A stretch of DNA of 64,000 nucleotides. It comes from Superficieibacter electus. GTDB lineage: Bacteria > Pseudomonadota > Gammaproteobacteria > Enterobacterales > Enterobacteriaceae. The DNA is taken from NCBI RefSeq assembly GCF_002915575.1, contig NZ_PQGD01000005.1, positions 62,001 to 126,000 on the forward strand, in the 5' to 3' direction. The notes beneath the pieces are model-generated. The model was not told the DNA's origin. It did no database searches and worked only from the letters and a program-made list of their open reading frames with translations. Below, in pieces: positions 35,657-47,810 of the stretch (the first letter of the stretch is position 1; the number at the start of each line of letters is the position of its first letter). The translations under genes and the position numbers were made by a program.

Positions 35657-35848
35657 ATGCCAACGAACCCACCCTATCCGCGTAAAGCCCGCATCGTCGC
35701 GGTTGAAAAAGGGGCCGATCATCCGAAAGTGACCTGGTATCAACTGCGGGCCGATCATCCTGAACCAGATGCCTTGATCAGTGAGCACAATACTGAACAG
35801 GAAGCGCTGGACGCCAAACGGCGCTATGAAGACCCGGATAAAACCTGA
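35657..35848 (+). CDS. yaiA: YaiA, small conserved protein
   Basis: The 63-residue protein matches E. coli YaiA, in particular [10 protein letters not shown] and ISEHNT..EA.DAK.RYEDPDK. It is in the aroL-yaiA-aroM group and is probably cotranscribed with aroL. AATGAGGAA precedes the ATG. Function is unknown; it is soluble with no signal or membrane segment. Confidence 0.93.
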   Translation: MPTNPPYPRKARIVAVEKGADHPKVTWYQLRADHPEPDALISEHNTEQEALDAKRRYEDPDKT

Positions 35849-36100
35849 ATCAGGTAGACGGCGAAGCCTGAATATATTCCTAAAGCGCGATTAACCCATC
35901 AGGAATCACATTTTTCACCTGTTGAAAATGTTAACAAAAGATTAGTATCAAATTTATTGGTATATTCCAGAATTATTCTGGAACTTACATGCACTTTAAA
36001 CGCTCATCTGCGGCTTCGTCGTTGAGCGTTTATCCATCGCATTACGCGTGCAGCAGGGCTGTATAGGTTTGTAGTAAAGGTAGTGAATAAGGTGAAAGAC

Positions 36101-36778
36101 ATGAGTGCGACTCTGGCGATGTTAACGATTGGCGTAGTTCCCATTCGTGAAGTATTGCCGCTCCTGACCGAACATATCAGGGAAGACCAAATCACCCATA
36201 TCAGCCTGCTGGGCAAAATGTCGCGTGAAGATGTTATGGAAGATTATGCCGTTGAGCCGGGAGACGACGTACTCCTGACCATGCTCAGCGATCTGCAACC
36301 CGCTGAAGTGTCGCGTTCGAAGGTTGAGCGCGATCTCCAGGCGGTCATCGATGTCCTCGATACGCAGGGCTATGATGTCATCATCCTGATGAGTACCGCA
36401 CAAATTATCGGTATGAAAGCGCAAAATACAATCCTGTTAGAGCCGCTGCGGATTATCCCGCCGCTGGTCGCCTCTATTGTGGACGGACATCAGGTTGGCG
36501 TTATTGTACCGATGGAAGAGCTGATTGCCGCGCAAAAAATAAAATGGCAGGTGCTGGAAAACCCGCCCTTGTATGCGCTGGCACATCCGCTCTATTCCTC
36601 TGAGGAAGAGCTGGTCGCGGCGGGACGTGAACTTATTGAGCGTGGAGCAGATGTTTTAATGCTCGACTGCCTGGGATTTTATCAACACCACCGCGATCTC
36701 CTGCAAAAAGCGCTGGACGTACCGGTGCTCCTTTCCAATGTTTTGATTGCCCGACTGGCATCAGAACTGTTGGTGTGA
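36101..36778 (+). CDS. aroM: AroM family protein
   Basis: This 225-residue protein has the length of E. coli AroM and shares [15 protein letters not shown] and the C-terminal [21 protein letters not shown]. The fold resembles the Asp/Glu racemase superfamily but no function is established. In E. coli it is regulated by TyrR with aroL. Here 252 bp with an AT-rich centre separate it from yaiA, so it may have its own promoter. The start at 36101 has AAGGTGAAAG upstream. Confidence 0.92.
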   Translation: MSATLAMLTIGVVPIREVLPLLTEHIREDQITHISLLGKMSREDVMEDYAVEPGDDVLLTMLSDLQPAEVSRSKVERDLQAVIDVLDTQGYDVIILMSTAQIIGMKAQNTILLEPLRIIPPLVASIVDGHQVGVIVPMEELIAAQKIKWQVLENPPLYALAHPLYSSEEELVAAGRELIERGADVLMLDCLGFYQHHRDLLQKALDVPVLLSNVLIARLASELLV

Positions 36779-36820
36779 ATGTTAAATTTGCGTGACAGAA
36801 GCGAAGTTTGCCCCCTATAG

Positions 36821-37138
<318 letters not shown>

Positions 37139-37144
37139 TGCAGA

Positions 37145-37166
37145 CTCCCCCTTATTGCGGGGGGAG
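37145..37166. terminator. Hairpin between ppnP and rdgC
   Basis: CTCCCCC and GGGGGAG form a 7-bp stem around an 8-nt loop in the 34-bp gap of two convergent genes. It can act on both strands. Confidence 0.75.
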
Positions 37167-37172
37167 ATGCGA

Positions 37173-38084
37173 TTAACGCTGGGCTTCGCCGCCTAACCCT
37201 TCCACGAGATTTTTTATCAGCGCGGCCAGTTCGCCGGTCATCAGCGTAAAGTCAGCGTCAAAGCGCTGAGCGACGTTCTCACGTTCTATGTCATCATTCT
37301 GATCGCGCAGCTCATCAGCAAATTTCAGTCGTTTGAGCGAGCCGTCATCACAGATCATAAACTGAATCCGCTGTTGCCAGTCGAGTGCCAGTTTAGTGAC
37401 CACTTTGCCTGCTTCGATATGCACGGCAATCTCATCACTCACCAAATCCTGTTTTTTGGCCCGGATCACGCCGCCATCTTCCAGCATCGCTTTCAGCTCG
37501 GCTTCATCCAGCAGTTGAAAACCCTGTGCCACGGTGCCGGAGCGGACCCATTCGGTCAGCGTCAGCTCGATCGGATTTTCCAGCGTCAGCGGGACGACTG
37601 GCAACGAGCCAAGGCTTTTACGCAGCAGCGCCAGCGTATCTTCTGCTTTTTTTGCACTGGCGCAGTCCACCATGATCAGCTCATTAACGGTGTCGATCCA
37701 CATCATCGTCTGGTTAAAACGGCTGAATGCACGCGGCAGCAATGAATGCAGGACTTCATCCTTCAGGGAGTCTTTTTCCGTTTTTTTCAGCTTGCGGCCC
37801 TGATCAGCTTCTAGCTTCAAGATTTTGGCTTCCAGCGCCTGTTTGATCACCGGCGACGGCAGGATCTTCTCTTCTTTGCGCGCGCAGATAATGATCTGAC
37901 CGTTTGCTTCGTGGGTAAATGCATCGCTCTGTGAACTCATCGGCGGCACCCAGCCGGTTTTGGCCATATCCTGGCTCCCGCAAGGGGTAAAAGCCAGTTC
38001 GGCTAGTTGCTTTTCCATCTCTTCGACGCGTAGCGAAATGTCGCGGCTAAGACGGTAAACCATTAAATTTTTGAACCACAGCAT
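37173..38084 (-). CDS. rdgC: Recombination-associated protein RdgC
   Basis: This 303-residue protein equals E. coli RdgC in length. RdgC forms a ring-shaped dimer on DNA and limits RecA filament formation. The N-terminus [18 protein letters not shown] supports the start at 38084; the frame is open up to 38150. It is divergent from mak, and convergent with ppnP. Confidence 0.96.
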   Translation of the reverse strand: MLWFKNLMVYRLSRDISLRVEEMEKQLAELAFTPCGSQDMAKTGWVPPMSSQSDAFTHEANGQIIICARKEEKILPSPVIKQALEAKILKLEADQGRKLKKTEKDSLKDEVLHSLLPRAFSRFNQTMMWIDTVNELIMVDCASAKKAEDTLALLRKSLGSLPVVPLTLENPIELTLTEWVRSGTVAQGFQLLDEAELKAMLEDGGVIRAKKQDLVSDEIAVHIEAGKVVTKLALDWQQRIQFMICDDGSLKRLKFADELRDQNDDIERENVAQRFDADFTLMTGELAALIKNLVEGLGGEAQR

Positions 38085-38209
38085 GATAATTTCCACGGCG
38101 TTATCGTTAAACCCAGCCGGCATGATAACGAATTGTCGTCTGAGTTGCATTGCTAATCCGGACCGGTGGTTTTACGCTTTCGGTATTGAAACTTATTGAG
38201 GATAAAAGT

Positions 38210-39118
38210 ATGCGGATAGGGATTGATTTAGGGGGAACCAAAACCGAGGTAATCGCGCTGGGTGATGACGGCCAGCAGCTGTACCGTCATCGTCTGCCGA
38301 CCCCTGCCAATGATTACGCACAGACGATAGAAACTATTGCAACGCTGGTGGCGCTGGCAGAGAAAAATACCGGCGAGCAGGGTAGCGTGGGCATCGGCAT
38401 TCCAGGCTCGATTTCGCCCTTTAGTCGGGTGGTGAAAAACGCCAACTCCACCTGGCTTAATGGGCAGCCCTTTGATAAAGATCTGAGCGCGCGGCTTGAG
38501 CGCGATGTGCGGATTGCCAATGATGCTAACTGCCTGGCCGTTTCCGAAGCGGTGGACGGGGCGGCAGCCGGGGCGCAAACCGTCTTTGCAGTGATTGTCG
38601 GGACCGGCTGCGGGGCGGGTGTTGCGTTAAATGGGCGTGCCCATATCGGTGGCAACGGTACAGCTGGCGAGTGGGGGCATAATCCTCTGCCATGGATGGA
38701 CGACGACGAATTGCGCTACCGGGCTGAGGTTCCCTGTTATTGCGGAAAACAGGGCTGTATTGAAACCTTTATTTCCGGTACCGGCTTTGCCACCGATTAC
38801 CAGCGCTTAAGCGGCCGCTCGTTAAAAGGCAATGAGATCATGCGCCTCGTGGATGAACAGGACCCGCTGGCAGAGCTGGCACTCGGTCGTTATGAATTAC
38901 GGCTGGCAAAATCGCTGAGTCACGTTATCAACGTTCTCGATCCGGACGTTATCGTGCTGGGTGGCGGGATGAGCAATGTCGACAGGCTGTATAAAACGGT
39001 ACCGCAACTGATTAAAAATTGGGTATTTGGTGGTGAGTGTGAAACGCCCGTCCGCAAGGCCGCACACGGCGATTCCAGCGGCGTGCGTGGTGCCGCCTGG
39101 CTTTGGCCGCAGGGTTAA
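38210..39118 (+). CDS. mak: Fructokinase Mak (ROK family)
   Basis: The 302-residue kinase has the ATP-binding motif [11 protein letters not shown] (4-14), the ROK signature with zinc ligands (CYCGKQGC) and [12 protein letters not shown]. Mak phosphorylates fructose and, weakly, mannose. The start at 38210 has TGAGGA upstream and gives the known N-terminus [11 protein letters not shown]. In E. coli araJ follows; here repeats and then sbcC follow. Confidence 0.94.
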   Translation: MRIGIDLGGTKTEVIALGDDGQQLYRHRLPTPANDYAQTIETIATLVALAEKNTGEQGSVGIGIPGSISPFSRVVKNANSTWLNGQPFDKDLSARLERDVRIANDANCLAVSEAVDGAAAGAQTVFAVIVGTGCGAGVALNGRAHIGGNGTAGEWGHNPLPWMDDDELRYRAEVPCYCGKQGCIETFISGTGFATDYQRLSGRSLKGNEIMRLVDEQDPLAELALGRYELRLAKSLSHVINVLDPDVIVLGGGMSNVDRLYKTVPQLIKNWVFGGECETPVRKAAHGDSSGVRGAAWLWPQG

Positions 39119-39477
39119 CCGCCGCGGGAATCGTTTTGCTCTCTGCCTGTGATGCCGGGTGGCGCTGCGCTTACCCGGCCTACCCACAGCGTCGTGTCCA
39201 CCCCGTCCCCCAGCGCCGCCGGGCAGACGTTCATCACAATAACCCGCGTCTTACCATCCCGTCGGCCCGTGCAAGCGCCAGCGCCGCCGGGCAAAAGTTC
39301 TCCACGATAACCCGCGTCTTACCATCCCGCAGTCCCATGCAAGCGCCAGCGCCGCCGGGCAAAAGTTCGCCACGATAACCCGCGTCTTACCACCCCGTAG
39401 GCCCGTGCAAGCGCCAGCGCCGCCGGGCAGGTGTAATCTGCCGTATCAACGCCCCGCACCCGGCGTGACGCTAATCA
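39119..39477. repeat. 68-bp tandem repeat array (REP-derived) between mak and sbcC
   Basis: The motif AGCGCCGCCGGGCA begins at 39212, 39280, 39348 and 39416, an exact 68-bp period. Three full units (AACCCGCGTCTTACCA...CCCGTGCAAGCGCC...) and one diverged left unit are present, with few substitutions. A half-palindromic REP-like piece (TGCCGGGTGGCGCTGCGC...CCCGGCCTACC) stands at 39152-39184. There are no variable spacers and no gene. In E. coli araJ is located in this interval. Confidence 0.85.
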
Positions 39478-42400
39478 TTATTGCTCTACGGCGAAGCGTT
39501 TATCGAGCTTGCTATACCCCAGTCCGTTGACTTTTTTTACTTTAATCTGCACCGGTATCCGTTCTTTCATTGCCTCGACGTGGCTGATAACGCCAATGGT
39601 TTTGCCGGTCGCATTTAAGGCATCCAGTGCGTCCAGCGCGGCATCCAGCGTTTCACTGTCCAGCGTGCCGAATCCTTCATCGAGAAAGAGAGAATCAATG
39701 CGCGTCTTATGACTCACCAGGTCTGATAATGCCAGTGCCAGCGCGAGGCTGACCAGAAAGCTTTCACCGCCGGAAAGGGTACGTGTGTCGCGTACTGCAT
39801 CCGCCTGCCAGGTATCAACCACCTCCAGCTCCAGCGCCTCGCTGACCTTGCGTTTGAGCAGATAACGGCCATGAAGACGGTTAAGCTGTTTATTGGCCAG
39901 CCAGACAAGGTTATCAAGCGTAAGCCCTTGCGCGAATTTACGGAATTTATCCCCTTCGCGCGAGCCTATCAGGCCATTAAGCAAACTCCAGTCATCCACT
40001 TCACGTGCCGCCTGCGCCATCTTTTGCATCAGTGCCTGCTGGTGCTGACGGTTATCTGCATCCTGTTTTAACTGCTGGCGAATTTCACCCTGACGCGATC
40101 CCAACTCGCGCAGCCGCTGGTGGAGCTGTTCCAGCGCCTGGCGTGTTTGTTCGCTACTTTGCTCAGATGAGAGATCCTGCGGTCTCTGCTGTTGATGTAG
40201 TTTGCGCTGTTGCTGCGCTTGTTCAGCCAGGGTCTGGCTTTGCTGTAACTGGCTTTCCAGAGTTTGCTTCAGGGATTCCAGCCGGCGACGCGCAGGTTCA
40301 TCAAGTAAGGCGGCCAGAAACGCCTGACGATCGGCAAACTGGCTGGCGCTGAGCGCCGCATCAAATTGCGCCTGGGCCTCCTGCCAGCGCGATGTCTCAA
40401 GCTTCTCCTGCTGTTGCAGCGTCTGCCACTGGCTCTCCAGTTTTACGCAGTCATCGTGAGTACTGCGCCAGCCCTCCAGCGATACCGGCGTGACGACTTC
40501 TGACGTTGCTGTTGCAGGTAATGTGTCCAGTAAAGGAACGAGTTGCGCCAGAGCGTCCTGAAGTGACGCCAGCTCTGCCTGGCGCATTTGCCATGCTCCG
40601 GCTTCTTCTTCGCGGGCCGCCAGCCAGGCGGCTTCTTCACCTTCCTCAGGCCAGACGAGCGTCAACGCCTGCAGGGCCTTAGTCAGGGTGGCACGCTGAT
40701 CGAAAAGTTGTTGCCGGAACTCTTCGATCAGCTGGTTCAGCTCTGCAATCTGTCTCTCCAGACGCTGTCGCTGGCTGAGCAGATGAAGCTGTTCTTCATA
40801 GCGATCCTGCTCATCCTGCCAGGGGGAAATATCATCCTGGGGTTGTAGGGTGATGTGCAGTGCCTGGCCAATCGTCTGCCATTCACGGGTAAGCGCTTGC
40901 TCCTCCCGGGTCAGCGTCTGGAGCTCGTTTTCGTCGCGCTGGTGCTGACGTTGCAGTGCCTCTGCCTGGCCGCGAAGTTTACCTCCCTCATCGGCCATTG
41001 CTCTGACTTCTTTTTCCAGCGCATCGCGCCGCGCCTGATTAATGCTGGGTTCGAGAGTGCGGTATTGTTCGACCGCAGGATGCGTAGTGGAGCCGCAGAG
41101 TGGGCAGGGTTGCCCGGATTGCAATAGCACCCGATGGCTTTCCAGGTCTTTTATGCGCACTTCCTGCTGACAGATCGTCTGTACATCCAGGTACTGCTGA
41201 TTTTTCTCTTTATAGCGCAGGCGCAGACGAACAATGGTTTCATTTAGCGCGGTTTGTTCTGTCTGCGTCGCCTGAACCGCCCCGCGAAGTTGATGCACAC
41301 GCTGGCGTAAGTCCGCGAGCCGGATATGCAATGCGCTCAGCCGTTGGCGATGCGGGCGCTGCTGTGAGTGGCGTACCAGCGCCTCACCGACTTCAGTTGG
41401 CGTCAGGGCGATAGTGACGGTCGCAAGCGCCGCCAGTTCGCGCTGATAGACGCCCAGCTGCTGCTCCCTTTGTCGCAGTTGGGCGTTATCGCGGGTTTGC
41501 TGGGTAAAGGCATGTCGCCAGCCCGCCAGTTCGTTATTCCATACTCCGTAACGTTCGTGCTCCTGAAGCCAGTCGGTCAACGTTTTCTGCGTGGTTAGCA
41601 GGGCGGTATGCTGATGCTCAGCGCTGGCGCGCAGCTGGTCGCGTCGGGTTAACGCGTTTTGTAAGCGAGTATTTACTTCCTGTGTCTGTCGCTGCGTTTG
41701 CTCGACTGCGCTTATCGTATCCTGACAGCGGTTCCACAGCGGACGCAGTTGCTCAGCCGGCTGGGCCAGCATCAGTGCCGCCAGTTGGGGTTGTGCCTGC
41801 GTCAGCGCCTGCTGCGCCTGGGCGAGTGCGGTTTGCGAACGCTGATATTCCGCCTCCAGTTCCTGCTCGCGAACTTGCCAGTTAAGATGATGTTGCGTCT
41901 GCGTTTGCAGGCGTAAATGCTGTTGCTCCTGGTCAGTAAGTACCTGCAAACCTTGTTCAAGTTGCTGTAACTGCTCCGCACTCAGCAGGGAAACGCCTGC
42001 CGCCTGGGCCTGCAAGGTATCCAGTTCGCTGCGGGCGACTTTGTGCTTTTCAAATACCATCGCTGAGATGTGGCCGTAGATCTCCGTGCCGGTAAGTTCT
42101 TCCAGCAGTTCAGCACGTTCTTTCGGTTTTGCATTCAAAAAGGCGGCAAACTGCCCCTGAGAAAGTAGCATTGAGCGGGTAAACCGCCCGTAGTCCAGCC
42201 CGGTCAGGGCGGCGGTCAGTTCCAGCTTATCTTTCACTTTATCGGCGAGGATCTTGCCGTCGACACAGCGAGCCAGTTCGACACGCGGAGCCTGAAGATT
42301 ACCATCCGGCTGATTACGCGCGCGGTTCTGGCTCCAGAAAGCGCGGTATGCTTCGCCTTTAACCTCAAACTCGACTTCGGCCAGACAGTCGGCGGTATCG

Positions 42401-42621
42401 CGGGTCATTAAATCATTCTGTGATTGTGACAGGGTGCTGAGGCGCGGCGTTTCGTGATACAGCGCCAGGCAGATCGCATCCAGCAAGGTCGTTTTACCCG
42501 CGCCGGTAGGCCCGGTGATGGCAAACAGTCCGTTACTGGCGAAAGGTTCTGCTGTGAAGTCGATTTTCCATTCGCCTTTCAGGGAGTTGAGGTTTTTCAG
42601 GCGCAGGCTGATAATTTTCAT
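39478..42621 (-). CDS. sbcC: Exonuclease subunit SbcC (Rad50-like ATPase)
   Basis: The 1047-residue protein (E. coli 1048) has Walker [12 protein letters not shown] (about 37-47), two long coiled coils rich in Gln and Leu, a zinc hook CPLCG near residue 506, and a C-terminal half with [20 protein letters not shown] and Walker B. SbcC and SbcD form a nuclease that cleaves DNA hairpins and protein-blocked ends. It overlaps sbcD by 4 nt. Confidence 0.97.
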   Translation of the reverse strand: MKIISLRLKNLNSLKGEWKIDFTAEPFASNGLFAITGPTGAGKTTLLDAICLALYHETPRLSTLSQSQNDLMTRDTADCLAEVEFEVKGEAYRAFWSQNRARNQPDGNLQAPRVELARCVDGKILADKVKDKLELTAALTGLDYGRFTRSMLLSQGQFAAFLNAKPKERAELLEELTGTEIYGHISAMVFEKHKVARSELDTLQAQAAGVSLLSAEQLQQLEQGLQVLTDQEQQHLRLQTQTQHHLNWQVREQELEAEYQRSQTALAQAQQALTQAQPQLAALMLAQPAEQLRPLWNRCQDTISAVEQTQRQTQEVNTRLQNALTRRDQLRASAEHQHTALLTTQKTLTDWLQEHERYGVWNNELAGWRHAFTQQTRDNAQLRQREQQLGVYQRELAALATVTIALTPTEVGEALVRHSQQRPHRQRLSALHIRLADLRQRVHQLRGAVQATQTEQTALNETIVRLRLRYKEKNQQYLDVQTICQQEVRIKDLESHRVLLQSGQPCPLCGSTTHPAVEQYRTLEPSINQARRDALEKEVRAMADEGGKLRGQAEALQRQHQRDENELQTLTREEQALTREWQTIGQALHITLQPQDDISPWQDEQDRYEEQLHLLSQRQRLERQIAELNQLIEEFRQQLFDQRATLTKALQALTLVWPEEGEEAAWLAAREEEAGAWQMRQAELASLQDALAQLVPLLDTLPATATSEVVTPVSLEGWRSTHDDCVKLESQWQTLQQQEKLETSRWQEAQAQFDAALSASQFADRQAFLAALLDEPARRRLESLKQTLESQLQQSQTLAEQAQQQRKLHQQQRPQDLSSEQSSEQTRQALEQLHQRLRELGSRQGEIRQQLKQDADNRQHQQALMQKMAQAAREVDDWSLLNGLIGSREGDKFRKFAQGLTLDNLVWLANKQLNRLHGRYLLKRKVSEALELEVVDTWQADAVRDTRTLSGGESFLVSLALALALSDLVSHKTRIDSLFLDEGFGTLDSETLDAALDALDALNATGKTIGVISHVEAMKERIPVQIKVKKVNGLGYSKLDKRFAVEQ

Positions 42622-43820
42622 GCGTTATCCTCCCCGGACAGGGTTTCCAGCGTTTGACCGAAAAGAGTAAATAGCCGTTTTTGCTGCGTCTCGTCGAAAT
42701 CTTCCTGAGCCAGCCGGCGTTCGAATACGTCTTCGACGCTAAGCTCATTTAGTGTTTCACGGACCTCGCCTTCCAGCACCCGCTGCCGGTGCTCGCGGCT
42801 GCGTCGGACTAAAAGCACCTCCACCGGCAAATCTTCGGTCAGGGCCTGAATGCGGCGCTGAATGTCATGCAGGTATTCACCACTGGTGATTTCAATGTCC
42901 AGCCACACTTTTGGCGTCGCTGGCGCATCACGCCACTGCATCACGTGTTCACTGATGCTGGCAAAATCCCCTTTGATCACCGCCAGTGGTTGCGTGACAG
43001 GGACCTCAAGCGGTGTTACCTCAGCAAGTTTTCCGTTCTCAAACGTGACTAAATTGATGCTTTTCTTTTTACCCGTTTCATCAAAACTAAGGGCAACAGG
43101 CGAGCCGCAATAGCGGATATGTTCGCTGCCGTTAATTTTTTGCGCCCGGTGAATATGGCCCAGCGCGATGTAATCCGCAGGCGGGAAGTTTTGCGCCGGG
43201 AAGGCATCCAGCGTACCGATATAGATGTCGCGTACGGCATCGCTTTTACTGGCCCCGACGGTGGTCAGGTGCCCGCTGGCAATAATCGGCAGCGGCTCGT
43301 CGCCGCGCAGTTCGCAGGCCATCTGATACTGTTGTTGATAATAGTCGGTAATGGCAGTCAGCAGGCGCTGTTGTTTCTGGCTACCGGATTGTCCGGCCTG
43401 GCTAAGCACCATATCGCGCGGGCGCAGGAATGGCACCGGGCAAAATACCGCTCCCGGTGTACCGTCACGCTGCAGCAAAAGATGGGGGGCGCTGCCCGCG
43501 CTGGCAATAACGGTCGTATTCAGAAAAGCCAGAATCTCGCGTGATTCGTTGAGGGTGGCGACCGAATCATGGTTGCCAGCCAGTACCACCAGATGGCAGC
43601 CAGTCTGCTGTAAATCGACCACAAAGCGGTAATATAATTCGCGGGCGTAGCTTGGCGGTGAGCCGGTATCAAAAATGTCGCCTGCCACGATAATAACATC
43701 GACCTTCTGCGTCTGGGCGGTGTCCAGAAGCCAGTCAAGAAAAGCGTTATGCTCGGCGGCACGGCTTTTACTGTAGAAATTCTGGCCGAGATGCCAGTCT
43801 GAGGTATGAATGATGCGCAT
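42618..43820 (-). CDS. sbcD: Exonuclease subunit SbcD (Mre11-like nuclease)
   Basis: The 400-residue protein has the calcineurin-type phosphoesterase motifs TSDWHLGQ (6-13), GDIFDTG, AGNHDS and a late GHIH, which hold two Mn ions. It is the nuclease partner of SbcC and starts the operon. It is divergent from phoB with 177 bp between. Confidence 0.97.
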   Translation of the reverse strand: MRIIHTSDWHLGQNFYSKSRAAEHNAFLDWLLDTAQTQKVDVIIVAGDIFDTGSPPSYARELYYRFVVDLQQTGCHLVVLAGNHDSVATLNESREILAFLNTTVIASAGSAPHLLLQRDGTPGAVFCPVPFLRPRDMVLSQAGQSGSQKQQRLLTAITDYYQQQYQMACELRGDEPLPIIASGHLTTVGASKSDAVRDIYIGTLDAFPAQNFPPADYIALGHIHRAQKINGSEHIRYCGSPVALSFDETGKKKSINLVTFENGKLAEVTPLEVPVTQPLAVIKGDFASISEHVMQWRDAPATPKVWLDIEITSGEYLHDIQRRIQALTEDLPVEVLLVRRSREHRQRVLEGEVRETLNELSVEDVFERRLAQEDFDETQQKRLFTLFGQTLETLSGEDNA

Positions 43821-43925
43821 GTCGGTTCCGTGGCAAAAAAGCGTAAAGCGGATTATACCCTCTGAAGCAGGCAGGGCGAAGCTACGCTGTCACATCGTGT
43901 TTACGCGATCGTCACACGATTATCT

Positions 43926-43958
43926 TTTTCATAAATCTGTCATAAATCTGACGCATAA
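43926..43958 (+). promoter_or_regulatory. Pho box of phoBR
   Basis: Direct repeats spaced 11 bp (TTTTCATAAAT, CTGTCATAAAT, CTGACGCATAA) precede phoB by 40 bases and are practically those of E. coli phoB. They indicate autoregulation by phosphorylated PhoB. Confidence 0.92.
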
Positions 43959-43997
43959 TGACGTCGCTATCCATAATGATGATAAACAGGGTAAAAA

Positions 43998-44687
43998 ATG
44001 GCGAGACGTATTCTGGTCGTGGAAGATGAAGCTCCAATCCGTGAAATGGTGTGCTTTGTTCTCGAACAAAACGGCTTTCAGCCTGTAGAAGCGGAAGATT
44101 ATGACAGTGCGGTGAATCAGCTCAACGAACCCTGGCCTGACCTGATTCTGCTGGACTGGATGCTTCCCGGCGGTTCCGGCATTCAGTTTATTAAACATAT
44201 TAAACGTGAAGCATTAACCCGCGAAATTCCGGTGGTCATGCTGACCGCCCGTGGCGAAGAAGAAGATCGCGTTCGTGGGCTTGAAACCGGCGCGGATGAT
44301 TACATCACCAAACCGTTCTCGCCGAAGGAACTGGTAGCGCGTATTAAAGCGGTGATGCGCCGTATCTCGCCGATGGCGGTTGATGAGGTCATTGAGATGC
44401 AGGGATTGAGCCTCGATCCTTCGTCGCATCGCGTCATGACCGGCGAAAGTCCACTGGATATGGGGCCGACGGAATTTAAGCTGCTGCACTTTTTTATGAC
44501 CCATCCGGAACGTGTCTATAGTCGCGAGCAACTGCTAAACCATGTCTGGGGAACTAACGTCTACGTTGAGGACAGAACGGTGGATGTACATATCCGCCGC
44601 CTGCGCAAAGCACTGGAGCAGAGCGGACACGATCGCATGGTGCAAACCGTTCGCGGCACGGGTTATCGATTCTCGACCCGTTTCTGA
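43998..44687 (+). CDS. phoB: Phosphate regulon response regulator PhoB
   Basis: The 229-residue regulator has a receiver domain with acidic pocket (E9, D10) and phospho-acceptor D53 in [10 protein letters not shown], plus an OmpR-type winged helix (about 130-229, [19 protein letters not shown] core). It activates the Pho regulon at low phosphate. GGGTAAAAA precedes the ATG. phoR follows 21 nt later. Confidence 0.97.
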   Translation: MARRILVVEDEAPIREMVCFVLEQNGFQPVEAEDYDSAVNQLNEPWPDLILLDWMLPGGSGIQFIKHIKREALTREIPVVMLTARGEEEDRVRGLETGADDYITKPFSPKELVARIKAVMRRISPMAVDEVIEMQGLSLDPSSHRVMTGESPLDMGPTEFKLLHFFMTHPERVYSREQLLNHVWGTNVYVEDRTVDVHIRRLRKALEQSGHDRMVQTVRGTGYRFSTRF

Positions 44688-44708
44688 TATCTGACAGGAG
44701 TGTGACGC

Positions 44709-45998
44709 GTGCTGGAACGTCTGTCATGGAAAAGGCTGGTTTTTGAACTGATTATCTGCTGTTTGCCCGCGCTGATTTTGGGGGCAATATTTGGCTATCT
44801 GCCGTGGTTTTTACTGGTGGCGGTAACCGGGTTACTGATCTGGCATTTCCTTAATTTACTGCGGCTTTCCTGGTGGTTGTGGGTGGATCGCAGCATGACC
44901 CCGCCGCCAGGACACGGGAGCTGGGAGCCGCTGCTTTATGGACTGCATCAAATGCAGTTGCGTAATAAAAAGCGTCGGCGTGAGCTGGGCAATCTGATCA
45001 AACGCTTTCGCAGCGGAGCAGAGTCTTTGCCGGATGCGGTGGTACTGACCACGGAAGAGGGCACCATATTCTGGTGTAACGGCCTGGCCCAGCAGGTGCT
45101 GGGACTGCGCTGGCCGGACGATAACGGACAAAACATTCTAAACCTGCTGCGCTACCCTGAATTTACCCTCTATCTGAAGAATCGTGATTTCAGCAGGCCG
45201 CTGAATCTGGTTCTGAATAATGGCCGTCATCTTGAATTTCGCGTCATGCCTTACAGTGAGAATCAGCGCCTGATGGTGGCGCGCGATACTACTCAAATGC
45301 ACCAGCTGGAGGGCGCGAGACGCAATTTCTTTGCCAACGTCAGCCATGAACTGCGCACGCCGTTAACCGTGTTGCAGGGTTATCTGGAGATGATGCAGGA
45401 GCAGACGCTGGAGGGTGCACCGCGTGAGAAAGCGCTGCATACCATGCGTGAGCAAACGCAGCGTATGGAATCGCTGGTCAAACAGTTACTTACGCTTTCA
45501 AAAATAGAGGCGGCACCCGCGCTGGCGCTTAACGAAAAAATTGATGTGCCAATGATGTTACGGGTGGTGGAGCGGGAGGCGCAAACCCTCAGCCACGATC
45601 GGCATACGCTGCATTTTACCGTAGATGATGCGCTGAAAGTGTTGGGTAATGAAGAACAGTTACGCAGCGCTATTTCCAACCTTGTGTACAACGCGGTAAG
45701 CCATACCCCGGCTGGCACCACCATTACGGTAAGCTGGCAGCGGGCTGCGCATGGTGCGCTATTTACCATTGAAGATGACGGTCCGGGGATCGCAGCCGAG
45801 CACATTCCGCGTCTGACAGAGCGTTTTTATCGTGTCGATAAGGCGCGATCCCGGCAGACCGGAGGGAGTGGCCTGGGGCTGGCCATCGTGAAACACGCGC
45901 TGAATCATCACGACAGCCGGCTGAATATAGAGAGCAAGCCGGGAGAGGGCACCCGGTTTAGCTTTCTACTTCCGGAAAGATTCATTGCCAGAAATTAA
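44709..45998 (+). CDS. phoR: Phosphate regulon sensor histidine kinase PhoR
   Basis: This 429-residue kinase (E. coli 431) has two N-terminal membrane helices (about 10-60), a PAS domain (about 95-200), the phospho-accepting H213 in [10 protein letters not shown] and the N, G1 and G2 boxes ([24 protein letters not shown]). The start is GTG at 44709 as in E. coli, with CAGGAG upstream. It phosphorylates PhoB when the Pst-PhoU system signals phosphate shortage. Confidence 0.97.
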   Translation: MLERLSWKRLVFELIICCLPALILGAIFGYLPWFLLVAVTGLLIWHFLNLLRLSWWLWVDRSMTPPPGHGSWEPLLYGLHQMQLRNKKRRRELGNLIKRFRSGAESLPDAVVLTTEEGTIFWCNGLAQQVLGLRWPDDNGQNILNLLRYPEFTLYLKNRDFSRPLNLVLNNGRHLEFRVMPYSENQRLMVARDTTQMHQLEGARRNFFANVSHELRTPLTVLQGYLEMMQEQTLEGAPREKALHTMREQTQRMESLVKQLLTLSKIEAAPALALNEKIDVPMMLRVVEREAQTLSHDRHTLHFTVDDALKVLGNEEQLRSAISNLVYNAVSHTPAGTTITVSWQRAAHGALFTIEDDGPGIAAEHIPRLTERFYRVDKARSRQTGGSGLGLAIVKHALNHHDSRLNIESKPGEGTRFSFLLPERFIARN

Positions 45999-46408
45999 CA
46001 CCTTAACCGTACCCGTAAGCGTAACTTTCCACAGACCAGCGCAAGCTGGTTTGTTTACTTTGCACTCCAGCGAAACGAGCACCACATCCTCGTGCCTGCT
46101 GCTTTTTTGTTCGAATGATCGGCCATGTGTTTTTCTTATATATAGTTCGTCATGCTGCCTGTCTTTTATGAATTAGTATAATCATCTGGTTTTACGATCC
46201 CACCTTGCTTTAAAACGTTATAAGCGTTTAAATTGCGCCCCAGAGGCTGTCAGACTCACTGCCTTTGCGTGATAAATCGAAAAACTATACTTCATCACGT
46301 CAGTTGGGGAGCATATCCCGCTGGAAAGATATGCAATTGCTGCTTTATCGTTCCGCATGGAAAGCAACAATTCATTTACAACACCACATCCACAGGCAGT
46401 AAATATTT
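45999..46408. promoter_or_regulatory. 410-bp intergenic region between phoR and brnQ
   Basis: The left part holds the phoR terminator (46032-46056). The remainder (46060-46408) has an AT-rich stretch near 46120-46240 that can hold the brnQ promoter. One short frame at 46357-46620 runs into brnQ in another phase and is not convincing. I see no clear attenuator or riboswitch. Confidence 0.5.
46032..46056 (+). terminator. Terminator after phoR
   Basis: ACCAGC and GCTGGT, extended by weaker pairs on the outside, form a stem closed by a GCAA tetraloop and followed by TTGTTTACTTTG. The position, 34 bases after the phoR stop, suits the end of the phoBR transcript. Confidence 0.7.
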
Positions 46409-47728
46409 ATGACCCATCAGTTAAAATCTCGCGACATTATGGCTCTGGGCTTTATGACCTTTGCGCTGTTTGTCGGCGCAGGCAATATCATTTTTCCACC
46501 AATGGTCGGTTTACAGGCCGGCGAACATGTCTGGACGGCGGCGATTGGCTTTTTGATCACGGCGGTTGGCCTGCCTGTGCTGACGGTAGTGGCGCTGGCG
46601 AAAGTTGGCGGTGGCATTGACAGTCTCAGTACCCCGATGGGTAAAACGGCGGGCGTGCTACTGGCGACGGTGTGTTATCTGGCGGTCGGCCCGCTGTTTG
46701 CCACCCCACGTACTGCGACCGTGTCCTTTGAGGTCGGGATTGCCCCGCTCACCGGTGACGGCGCGATGCCGACGTTAATTTACAGCCTCGTCTATTTTGC
46801 ACTGGTGATTGTCGTTTCGCTCTATCCCGGCAAACTGCTGGATACGGTAGGTAACTTTCTCGCGCCGATGAAAATTATCGCCCTGACTGTGCTTTCCGTC
46901 GCGGCGCTGGTCTGGCCGGCCGGTCCGATTAGCCATGCGATTGAGGCTTACCAGACGGCTTCGTTCTCTAATGGTTTCGTGAATGGTTATTTGACGATGG
47001 ATACCCTGGGAGCGATGGTTTTCGGGATTGTTATTGTCAATGCCGCCCGTTCTCGCGGTGTGACCGAAGCACGCCTGTTGACCCGCTACACTGTCTGGGC
47101 GGGGCTGATGGCCGGTATTGGCCTGACGCTACTGTATCTGGCGCTGTTCCGTCTGGGGTCTGACAGCGCGACGCTGGTCGATCAGTCTGCCAACGGTGCC
47201 GCTATCCTGCATGCGTATGTTCAGCACACCTTCGGCGGGGCGGGTAGCTTAATGCTGGCGGCGCTGATTTTCCTCGCCTGCCTGGTAACCGCGGTGGGCC
47301 TGACCTGTGCGTGTGCGGAATTCTTTGCGCAATATCTGCCGCTCTCATATCGCACGCTGGTCTTTATCCTCGGCGGTTTCTCTATGGCGGTCTCCAACCT
47401 GGGGCTGAGCCAGCTGATTCAAATCTCGGTGCCGGTATTAACCGCCATCTATCCGCCGTGTATCGCACTCGTTGTGTTAAGCTTTACCCGCTCATGGTGG
47501 CATAATTCGTCGCGCGTGATTGCGCCCGCCATGTTTATCAGCCTGATTTTTGGTATCCTTGACGGCATTAAAGCCTCAGCGCTGAGCCATATCCTTCCTG
47601 ACTGGACCGGGCGTTTACCGCTGTCCGAGCAGGGGCTGGCCTGGCTGATGCCAACGGCAGTAATGATTGTTCTGGCCGTTATCTACGATCGCATTGTTGG
47701 ACGTCAGGTAACTTCCAGCGCGCATTAA
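46409..47728 (+). CDS. brnQ: Branched-chain amino acid:cation symporter BrnQ
   Basis: The 439-residue protein equals E. coli BrnQ in length and has about twelve membrane helices, starting with [20 protein letters not shown], a conserved LIVCS family motif. It imports leucine, valine and isoleucine in symport with sodium or protons. A strong terminator follows and separates it from proY. Confidence 0.96.
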   Translation: MTHQLKSRDIMALGFMTFALFVGAGNIIFPPMVGLQAGEHVWTAAIGFLITAVGLPVLTVVALAKVGGGIDSLSTPMGKTAGVLLATVCYLAVGPLFATPRTATVSFEVGIAPLTGDGAMPTLIYSLVYFALVIVVSLYPGKLLDTVGNFLAPMKIIALTVLSVAALVWPAGPISHAIEAYQTASFSNGFVNGYLTMDTLGAMVFGIVIVNAARSRGVTEARLLTRYTVWAGLMAGIGLTLLYLALFRLGSDSATLVDQSANGAAILHAYVQHTFGGAGSLMLAALIFLACLVTAVGLTCACAEFFAQYLPLSYRTLVFILGGFSMAVSNLGLSQLIQISVPVLTAIYPPCIALVVLSFTRSWWHNSSRVIAPAMFISLIFGILDGIKASALSHILPDWTGRLPLSEQGLAWLMPTAVMIVLAVIYDRIVGRQVTSSAH

Positions 47729-47749
47729 TCACTGCGCGGCGGTTCGTTT

Positions 47750-47788
47750 AACCACGAAGCTCAGGGCTTCGTGGTTTTTTATTTTTTT
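47750..47788 (+). terminator. Terminator after brnQ
   Basis: AACCACGAAGC and GCTTCGTGGTT form a perfect 11-bp stem around TCAGG, followed by TTTTTATTTTTTTG. This is a very strong rho-independent signal. It lies just before proY, so proY expression needs readthrough or a promoter in this narrow gap. Confidence 0.92.
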
Positions 47789-47810
47789 GTGTTGAATGGC
47801 ATTTGAAACG

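Noticed and set aside
39166-39430. CRISPR array
   Set aside because: The 68-bp repeats are contiguous with no unique spacers, repeats are longer than CRISPR repeats and no cas genes occur.
46357-46620. Leader peptide or small gene before brnQ
   Set aside because: The frame starts close to brnQ and runs through its start in another phase, lacks a run of Leu/Val/Ile codons, and has no attenuator hairpin.
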